From Pelotomaculum sp. UBA5255 (GTDB lineage Bacteria; Bacillota; Desulfotomaculia; Desulfotomaculales; Pelotomaculaceae): a stretch of DNA of 19,888 nt. The notes beneath the pieces are model-generated. The model was not told the origin of the DNA and did no database searches. It was given only the letters and a program-made list of their open reading frames with translations. Of this stretch, positions 14,953 to 19,888 are shown in pieces (within the stretch, counting starts at the first letter, position 1; each line of letters opens with the position of its first letter). The stretch is from NCBI GenBank assembly GCA_002408725.1, contig DHTR01000069.1, positions 34,904 through 54,791 on the forward strand. The letters run 5' to 3'. Made by a program: the position numbers and the translations under genes.

Positions 14953-16092
14953 ATGAATCACGTTCACAGGGCCGCAAGACTTTTTCTTGCGCCCATCATC
15001 CTGGTCACCCTGTTTCTCTGCACTAACGCTTCCTGGGCAGGTCAGGACCATTCACATACGCTCTCCCTGACAGCAAAATCATCCTTACTACTGGATGCCG
15101 GTACCGGCCAAATCCTGTTTGAACAAAACGCCAGGATGAGGTTGCCGCCGGCGAGCACAACCAAAATTGTAACCGCACTGCTGGCCCTGGAAACAGGAGA
15201 TTTAAGCCAGGTCGTCACGGTCAGCCCCAATGCGGCCACCGTTCCAGAGGCAAGCCTGGACCTGCGTCCCGGGGAAAAAATTACTTTGGAAGAACTGATT
15301 TACGGAGCCTTGCTTTGCTCGGGCAATGATGCCTGCGTTGCAATAGCCGAGCACATCGCAGGAACAGAGGCTAATTTTGTTCTCTTAATGAACCAGAAGG
15401 CCTGGCTCCTGGGAGCTGATGCAACCAGTTTTAAAAACACAAACGGCCTGCCGGCCGCCGGACACCTTACGACCGCGCTTGATCTTGGCATACTGACGCG
15501 CTGTGCCTTGAGCAATCCAACTTTTCGCAAAATCGTCAACACCCGTGAAAAAACAATTAATGGTCAAGAAGGGCTCCGCGGTTTAAGCAATACCAACCGC
15601 CTGCTCTGGAGTTATAACGGGGCCAACGGCGTTAAAACCGGTACTACGGACGAGGCCGGTAATTGCCTGGTAGCTTCGGCCACTAAAAACGGAAGGCAGT
15701 TGATCTCTGTTGTCCTGAACAGCGAAAACCGCTGGACTGATTCACAAAAACTGCTGGACTATGGTTTTAATCACTTTGAATTCATGAACGTTGTGACTGC
15801 GGGAGATGTCTACGGAACAATCGGAGTTGTTGACGGTGGTGGAGAAGCGATGGCCATAGCTTCCGTAGATCTTGGTGTAGTTTTTCCCAAAGACAACCCG
15901 GAATCAATAAAAAAAATGGTTACGTTATCTTCAGATTTAACGGCGCCATTACAAAAGGGTCAGAAGGTTGGGTGTATAACCATCCTGGTTCAAGGCGAGG
16001 TTGCAGGCAGCGCTGACCTTATAAGTGACCAGGATTTGGTTAAGACTTCACCGTATGGGTCATTATGGAAGTGGACAAGTATTTTTTCCTGA
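14953..16092 (+). CDS. dacF: D-alanyl-D-alanine carboxypeptidase (DacF-type, PBP5 family)
   Basis: This enzyme removes the terminal D-Ala from peptidoglycan stem peptides outside the membrane. The 379-aa precursor has an N-terminal signal peptide (basic M-N-H-V-H-R-A-A-R, then a hydrophobic core, then A-S-W-A before cleavage at about residue 30). The three S11 active-site motifs are present: S68-T-T-K71, S123-G-N125 and K228-T-G230. A PBP5-type C-terminal beta domain follows from about residue 280; the short aromatic tail L-W-K-W-T-S-I-F-S might help anchoring. The frame opens at TTG 14914, but ATG 14953 is preferred because GAGGTGG (14938-14944) is 8 nt upstream and the signal peptide then begins correctly. 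Homologs are often sporulation- or vegetative-specific; the neighbour ylxY suggests a sporulation link, but that is inference. Confidence 0.93.
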   Translation: MNHVHRAARLFLAPIILVTLFLCTNASWAGQDHSHTLSLTAKSSLLLDAGTGQILFEQNARMRLPPASTTKIVTALLALETGDLSQVVTVSPNAATVPEASLDLRPGEKITLEELIYGALLCSGNDACVAIAEHIAGTEANFVLLMNQKAWLLGADATSFKNTNGLPAAGHLTTALDLGILTRCALSNPTFRKIVNTREKTINGQEGLRGLSNTNRLLWSYNGANGVKTGTTDEAGNCLVASATKNGRQLISVVLNSENRWTDSQKLLDYGFNHFEFMNVVTAGDVYGTIGVVDGGGEAMAIASVDLGVVFPKDNPESIKKMVTLSSDLTAPLQKGQKVGCITILVQGEVAGSADLISDQDLVKTSPYGSLWKWTSIFS

Positions 16093-16155
16093 TAAAAAGG
16101 TATTGTCCTATCCTTAACGAATATTGGGAGGACTGTATATTGAGGAGGTAACTGA

Positions 16156-17415
16156 ATGTTTCAAAAGGTCACCCTTGAAAACGAAGTACACATCCTGACA
16201 GAAGTTGTCCCCCACGTCCATTCTGTAGCTGTGGGCTTCTTTGTAGATGTAGGCTCACGCTACGAGCCTCCGGAAACAAGCGGTGTGTCTCATTTTATCG
16301 AACACATGATGTTCAAGGGCACAGCGAAGCGTACTGCCAAGGATATCGCTGAAGCTCTTGACGCCGTAGGCGGTCAGTTAAACGCTTTCACAACCAAAGA
16401 ATACACCTGTTACTACGCCAGGGTCCTGGACGAGCATTTTGATTTGGCGGTTGACCTTCTCAGTGATATGCTATTTGAATCTAAGTTTGATGCCACCGAT
16501 ATCGACCGGGAGCGCAATGTCATCATCGAGGAAATCAAAATGTATGAGGATGCTCCGGATGAACTCGTTCATGATATATTTGCCGGAACAATATGGGGGG
16601 GGCACGCCTTAGGCCGGCCCATTATCGGAACAGGTGAGGTGATTGCAGGTCTAACCAGAGATGAGATTCTCGATTTTTACAGGACCTACTATAACCCGGG
16701 CAAAATTATCGTCGCCGTGGCAGGAAATATACGTCATGAAGATGTTGTGAATAAACTGGCCGGCATCTTCGCGACCCAAAAGGGCAGGCCGGCGCCCAGG
16801 CTGATGACCGCCCCCTCACCCAGTCACAAGATTTTATGCCGCAACAAAGATACTGAACAGGTCCACCTTTGTGTTGGCACTCCCGGCTTGAGCCTGGATC
16901 ATGAGAAAATATATGCTTTCCAGATTGTGAACACAATTCTAGGGGGAGGCATCAGTTCGCGGCTCTTTCAGGAAATCAGGGAGCAGCGGGGCCTGGTTTA
17001 CTCTGTTTATTCTTATCATGCATCTTACCATGACACAGGACTCTTTTGTGTTTACGCCGGCCTGAGTAAACAAAACATGGATGAAGTGCTTGAGCTGATC
17101 ATGAAACAAATCGGAGCTATCCAAAAGGACGGCGTAAAGAATGAGGAACTGCAGAGAGCCAAAGACCAGTTGAGAGGAAACCTGCTGCTAAGCCTGGAAA
17201 ACGTGAGCACTAGAATGAGCAGGCTGGGAAAATCAGAGCTCTATCTGGGTAAAGTGATCCCACCGGAAGAAATCGTAGCCCGAATTAACAAGGTGACTGC
17301 AGCCGAGATTCAGGAACTAGCCAGAGAAATGCTGAAGCCCGATTATTTTTCTCTAGCAACTGTTGGTCCCTGGGAAGATGATGGAAGTCTAAAAAGAGTG
17401 CTGGGGAAGCTGTAG
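16156..17415 (+). CDS. mlpA: M16 family zinc peptidase (MlpA/YmxG, processing peptidase-like)
   Basis: A 419-aa member of the mitochondrial-processing-peptidase-like M16B family. The inverted zinc motif H46-F-I-E49-H50 and third ligand E126 (in I-I-E-E-I-K) are all present, so it should be active. The second, non-catalytic domain carries the R/Y substrate-binding stretch S-S-R-L-F-Q-E-I-R-E-Q-R-G-L-V-Y (267-282). No signal peptide is visible, so it is probably cytoplasmic. The ribosome site GAGGAGG (16142-16148) is strong. B. subtilis mlpA lies in the same pnp-ylxY-mlpA-ymxH series. The physiological substrate is unknown; in B. subtilis the protein has been linked to control of extracellular protease levels. 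Confidence 0.95.
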   Translation: MFQKVTLENEVHILTEVVPHVHSVAVGFFVDVGSRYEPPETSGVSHFIEHMMFKGTAKRTAKDIAEALDAVGGQLNAFTTKEYTCYYARVLDEHFDLAVDLLSDMLFESKFDATDIDRERNVIIEEIKMYEDAPDELVHDIFAGTIWGGHALGRPIIGTGEVIAGLTRDEILDFYRTYYNPGKIIVAVAGNIRHEDVVNKLAGIFATQKGRPAPRLMTAPSPSHKILCRNKDTEQVHLCVGTPGLSLDHEKIYAFQIVNTILGGGISSRLFQEIREQRGLVYSVYSYHASYHDTGLFCVYAGLSKQNMDEVLELIMKQIGAIQKDGVKNEELQRAKDQLRGNLLLSLENVSTRMSRLGKSELYLGKVIPPEEIVARINKVTAAEIQELAREMLKPDYFSLATVGPWEDDGSLKRVLGKL

Positions 17416-17418
17416 GTC

Positions 17419-17880
17419 ATGGAAGAATTGATGATCATCCGGGTCAAAAAATGTTCAGATAAAATGGGCAAAAGCATACCTTTACCGAGTTATGCCACAG
17501 ACGGGTCGGCGGGTCTTGATTTGCCCGCCTGCCTTGAACGCCCCTTGATTATACCGCCTGGAGCAAGGGTAAAGATCCCAACGGGCATTGCTATTGATCT
17601 GCCGCACGGGCATGTCGCCGGCCTGGTTTTCCCCAGAAGCGGACTCGCCACAAACCACGGGATATCCCTGGCGAACGCAGTGGGCTTAATTGACAGCGAC
17701 TACAAAGGGGAGATTATAGTCGCAGTTTTTAATCAGAGCGAGCGCGAATATACCATCAAACCGGGAGAAAGGGTAGCTCAGTTGGTCTTTATCCCCGTTT
17801 TCCGTGTTGCTTTTGAGGAAGTGGAGGAATTGGGGGATTCCGGCAGGGGCCCGGGGGGCTTTGGTTCTACTGGTCGTTAA
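17419..17880 (+). CDS. dut: Deoxyuridine 5'-triphosphate nucleotidohydrolase (dUTPase)
   Basis: dUTPase hydrolyses dUTP to dUMP, preventing uracil incorporation and supplying thymidylate synthesis. The 153-aa trimeric type has all five motifs: S-A-G-L-D-L (30-35), F-P-R-S-G-L-A (71-77), G-L-I-D92-S-D-Y95-K-G-E (89-98, catalytic Asp and base-contacting Tyr), P-G-E-R-V-A-Q-L (115-122) and R-G-P-G-G-F148-G-S-T-G (143-152, with the stacking Phe). It starts 3 bp after mlpA. The ribosome site is weak (GGGGAAG, 17403-17409), and an in-frame ATG at 17431 is a possible alternative. A terminator follows. dut is not usual in this cluster of B. subtilis. Confidence 0.96.
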   Translation: MEELMIIRVKKCSDKMGKSIPLPSYATDGSAGLDLPACLERPLIIPPGARVKIPTGIAIDLPHGHVAGLVFPRSGLATNHGISLANAVGLIDSDYKGEIIVAVFNQSEREYTIKPGERVAQLVFIPVFRVAFEEVEELGDSGRGPGGFGSTGR

Positions 17881-17912
17881 AGCCGATAAGTTCTATCACC
17901 ATTTTTTTTACT

Positions 17913-17949
17913 AAATCCCATCTTTTTTAAATAAAAGGGGGGTTTTTTT
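17913..17949 (+). terminator. Intrinsic terminator after dut
   Basis: AAATCCC (17913-17919) can pair with the G-run and first T of 17939-17945 (one U-G). An inner CTTTT/AAAAG stem closes the loop. Six G are followed by seven T (17943-17949). It ends the ylxY-dacF-mlpA-dut unit. Confidence 0.8.
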
Positions 17950-18008
17950 ATGTCTTAATCATATTTCATGCCTGTCCTAAATAAGATTTATCTCAAGAGG
18001 TGAGAAAA

Positions 18009-18344
18009 ATGACAGACGGCCTGATATTTGGCGCAGCTATCTTTCTGCTTGTAATCATTTCTGTCCGGGAAAGGATCCGGCAGCGCTTATTCAGGGAAAA
18101 AGACTGGAGCTTTATTGGTGAAGGGAAGTCAAGCCCTCTCTCCGAGGCTCTGGCCAATCTGATTGGCGTAGCCGGCGGTATTTACCTGTCTCTAGTTGTT
18201 CTAACAGCTTTTTTGGAACTGCAACTTCCGGAACGTATTCATCTGGGTAGACTCAGCCTGGAGCCCCTGGCGGCTTCGTCTATTCTGATGGCGCTGGCTC
18301 AGCCCTATCTACAGAGGGTATTAAGCGCCTGGCGCAGACTTTAG
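18009..18344 (+). CDS. Small membrane protein of unknown function (111 aa)
   Basis: I do not recognise a family. The 111-aa product has a clear first hydrophobic span (about residues 4-19), a basic stretch R-E-R-I-R-Q-R-L-F-R-E-K (20-31), then a second span (about 47-69), and a weaker hydrophobic segment near 84-103 that could be a third. The positive-inside rule puts the basic loop in the cytoplasm. The GTG at 18000 is in frame, but ATG 18009 is preferred because AAGAGGTGA (17995-18003) would then be a well-spaced ribosome site. It lies between the dut terminator and ymxH. Composition is similar to neighbouring genes, so there is no sign of recent transfer. Confidence 0.75.
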   Translation: MTDGLIFGAAIFLLVIISVRERIRQRLFREKDWSFIGEGKSSPLSEALANLIGVAGGIYLSLVVLTAFLELQLPERIHLGRLSLEPLAASSILMALAQPYLQRVLSAWRRL

Positions 18345-18423
18345 ACCAGGAAGGCTGTTTTCTTTTTCTCGCTAATTTCTTTAAGGGGCGTTAATGTACT
18401 GTTAAGAAGGGGGCAAACAGCAA

Positions 18424-18693
18424 ATGAGGTTGGGCGAGTTGATGGGAAAAGAAATCGTGAACATTTATAACGGTGCCCGCCTGGGTGTGGTAGGAGAATC
18501 CGATCTGGCTTTTGATGTTGACTCCGGGGAAATACGCTCCATCATTGTTCCCAGGAAAAACGGTTTTTTCAATCTCTGGCTGGACCGGCAGCAGCTTATA
18601 ATTCCCTGGGATGCCGTCCGCAAAGTAGGTGCGGAGGTCATTATCGTGGAACTGGACCAGACAAGCCCCGGTTATAAAAAATTTTCAATTTAA
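18424..18693 (+). CDS. ymxH: YlmC/YmxH family PRC-barrel sporulation protein
   Basis: An 89-aa single PRC-barrel domain protein. It shows L-G-E-L-M-G-K-E-I-V-N at the start, N-G-A-R-L-G-V-V-G-E-S-D-L-A-F-D, then G-E-I-R-S-I-I-V-P and I-P-W-D-A-V-R-K-V-G-A-E-V-I-I-V, the strand pattern of the YlmC/YmxH family, which tracks with endospore formers. Its molecular role is not known. The ATG at 18424 has AAGAAGGGGG (18403-18412) about 11 nt upstream. In B. subtilis ymxH follows mlpA directly; here dut and the membrane gene are between them. Confidence 0.92.
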   Translation: MRLGELMGKEIVNIYNGARLGVVGESDLAFDVDSGEIRSIIVPRKNGFFNLWLDRQQLIIPWDAVRKVGAEVIIVELDQTSPGYKKFSI

Positions 18694-18710
18694 ACAAAAT
18701 AAAAGTTCTC

Positions 18711-18750
18711 CAGGCTTTTCTAATAAGAGCTAGTCTTAAGCCAGCCTTTT
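18711..18750 (+). terminator. Possible weak terminator after ymxH
   Basis: GGCT (18713-18716) pairs with AGCC (18739-18742), and TAAGA (18724-18728) with TCTTA (18734-18738), around GCTAG; a TTTT (18747-18750) follows a second AGCC. The U-tract is short, so termination is uncertain. Confidence 0.35.
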
Positions 18751-18783
18751 GTTCAAGACACCTTCAAAAATATAAGGAAAGGG

Positions 18784-18813
18784 TTATGAATGCCACTCCT
18801 GATTGACATACTA
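18784..18813 (+). promoter_or_regulatory. Candidate sigma-G-type promoter before the SDH_sah protease gene
   Basis: CATACTA (18807-18813) matches the B. subtilis sigma-G -10 consensus in every position. TTATG (18784-18788) is a near-match to the -35 (gHATR) at the expected 18-bp spacing. The overlapping TTGACA (18803-18808) could instead be a sigma-A -35, but its downstream -10 candidates (such as TAAAAA at 15 bp spacing) are poor. The neighbouring ymxH is a sporulation gene, which makes a forespore promoter reasonable. This is a pattern match only. Confidence 0.4.
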
Positions 18814-18855
18814 AATCTAATAATAAAAATTTAAAGATAATTATCGGAGGCCATT

Positions 18856-19845
18856 ATGTCCCGTCAGCAAAGGATAGAGCTGATTCGAAGCATTTCCGAG
18901 CTGAGAGGCTCTGCAGTTCTCTGCTACATTACTGGAGACCGCGAAAATGTCAGCACGCGAATAGCACCGGATGTGACCCAGGTTTTTTACAGGCACCTGG
19001 AGATGTATGGCAACTGCCGCCAAATAGACTTGTTTCTCTATACGCGTGGAGGAGACGTGCTTACACCCTGGCGTCTGGCCCACCTGATCCGGGAATACAC
19101 TCCCCGTTTTAATGTACTCATTCCTTTTCGGTGCTATAGCGCAGGCACCTTGCTATGCCTGAGCGCAGATGAAATTGTGATGGGCAAAATGGGTGAACTG
19201 GGTCCGATTGATCCCAGCGTCGTAAACGCATTCAATCCGCAGGACAAGAACAATCCGTCAGCCCGGATTCCCGTAAATATTGAAGATGTCTACTCATATC
19301 TGGCACTGGCTGGTGAAAAAGCAGGCGTATGTAGCAATGACCAGCAGGTGAAGGCCTTTACCCTACTTGCTGAGCGCATTCACCCACTGGCTCTCGGCAA
19401 TGTCCACCGCAATTATATGCTAATCCGTTCCCTGGCTAAAAGACTCCTGGCAATGCACCAGCAGCCCTTGAAAGAAGGCCGTATTGAGCATATTGTGGAT
19501 AATCTTACCGAAAAGCTATACGCGCATAACCATATGATTTCCAGGCGGGAGGCAGCGGAAGAAATTACCCTTACCGTAAAGATACCAGACAGTCAGCTTG
19601 AGGCTTTAATCTGGTCCTTATACCAGGATTACGCAAAAGAACTGTCTCTAGCAGATCCTTTTAATCCTGCCGAGCAGCTGAGGGGGGCAAAAAGTGAATT
19701 TGAAGTGGTCAGCGGTTATGTGGAATCTTTAAAGGGCGCCGATGCTTTTGTCTTTTCCGGGATCGTTGAAAGACGTGATTCACCCGATCCCTGTCAGGTG
19801 AATGTCAGTATCTTAAAGCAGGGGTGGAAAACAATATTGCCCTAA
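18856..19845 (+). CDS. SDH_sah family Clp-fold serine protease homolog
   Basis: A 329-aa protein of the SDH_sah group (serine-dehydrogenase-proteinase-like, ClpP/crotonase fold). Seen: L-F-L-Y-T-R-G-G-D (59-67), which resembles the oxyanion loop; Y-S95-A-G-T with Ser95 the likely nucleophile; then A-D-E-I-V-M-G and G-P-I-D-P (116-120). The remaining catalytic partners cannot be assigned by eye. No signal peptide or membrane span is visible, so it is probably cytoplasmic. The C-terminal half is helical and charged. The ATG at 18856 has GGAGG (18846-18850) 5 nt upstream. TepA, a related Clp-fold protein acting on spore small acid-soluble proteins in B. subtilis, is a distant analogue, not an ortholog. 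A role in spore or protein turnover is only a hypothesis. Confidence 0.85.
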   Translation: MSRQQRIELIRSISELRGSAVLCYITGDRENVSTRIAPDVTQVFYRHLEMYGNCRQIDLFLYTRGGDVLTPWRLAHLIREYTPRFNVLIPFRCYSAGTLLCLSADEIVMGKMGELGPIDPSVVNAFNPQDKNNPSARIPVNIEDVYSYLALAGEKAGVCSNDQQVKAFTLLAERIHPLALGNVHRNYMLIRSLAKRLLAMHQQPLKEGRIEHIVDNLTEKLYAHNHMISRREAAEEITLTVKIPDSQLEALIWSLYQDYAKELSLADPFNPAEQLRGAKSEFEVVSGYVESLKGADAFVFSGIVERRDSPDPCQVNVSILKQGWKTILP

Positions 19846-19862
19846 ACCAGGAGGTTTTTAAT

Positions 19863-19888
19863 TTGGAAGAACATCAAACAGGTCTAAA
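19863..19888 (+). CDS. 5' end of the next gene (window cut)
   Basis: AGGAGG (19849-19854) precedes a TTG start at 19863 by 8 nt, and the frame stays open to the window end (M-E-E-H-Q-T-G-L-K). The gene is 17 bp after the SDH_sah stop, so it is probably cotranscribed. From gene order in related genomes a TepA-like Clp-fold protein or another sporulation gene is possible, but eight codons do not allow identification. Confidence 0.6.

Noticed and set aside
1..19888. tRNA genes, CRISPR arrays, insertion sequences, attachment sites
   Set aside because: No cloverleaf, regularly spaced repeats, transposase or integrase coding, or terminal-repeat pairs were seen on either strand.

Overview
The window is a stretch of bacterial chromosome, densely packed and entirely on the + strand. 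It comes from an endospore-forming, low-to-medium GC Firmicute. The gene order and the spore-associated genes (ylxY, ymxH) fit a clostridial lineage such as the Desulfotomaculum/Pelotomaculum group; this placement is inferred from gene order and protein character, not from a database search. No tRNA, rRNA, CRISPR array, IS element or prophage gene was seen. No gene-free gap exceeds 300 bp; the largest are 2046-2314 and 10622-10812, and both hold regulatory signals.

Region 1 (1-2110): the 3' end of proS (prolyl-tRNA synthetase), then an MGDG-synthase/UgtP-like lipid glycosyltransferase in the slot where Bacillus subtilis carries polC, then a 16-bp perfect inverted repeat. Region 2 (2142-10621): a near-consensus sigma-A promoter and a leader hairpin open the classical nusA-infB operon: rimP, nusA, ylxR (rnpM), ylxQ, infB, rbfA, nrnA, truB, ribF. 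Spacing is tight, with rbfA/nrnA and nrnA/truB overlapping. These genes serve 30S maturation, transcription elongation, translation initiation, nanoRNA/pAp turnover, tRNA pseudouridylation and flavin cofactor synthesis.

Region 3 (10662-11275): a second strong sigma-A promoter, a palindrome in the 5' leader, and two small genes, an unrecognised 75-aa protein and a DUF4258-type protein. This is the least conventional part of the window. Region 4 (11288-14074): rpsO with a structured leader, a GC-rich hairpin, then pnp ending in a very clear intrinsic terminator.

Region 5 (14141-17949): ylxY (degenerate spore polysaccharide deacetylase), a dacF-type D,D-carboxypeptidase, an M16 zinc protease (mlpA/ymxG) and dut, closed by an intrinsic terminator. 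Region 6 (18009-19888): a 111-aa membrane protein of unknown function, the PRC-barrel sporulation protein YlmC/YmxH, a Clp-fold serine protease of the SDH_sah family behind a possible sigma-G-like promoter, and the first codons of another gene. Compared with B. subtilis (rpsO-pnpA-ylxY-mlpA-ymxH-spoVFAB-asd-dapG-dapA), the backbone is kept, but dacF, dut and the membrane protein are interposed and the dipicolinate/lysine genes do not follow ymxH.
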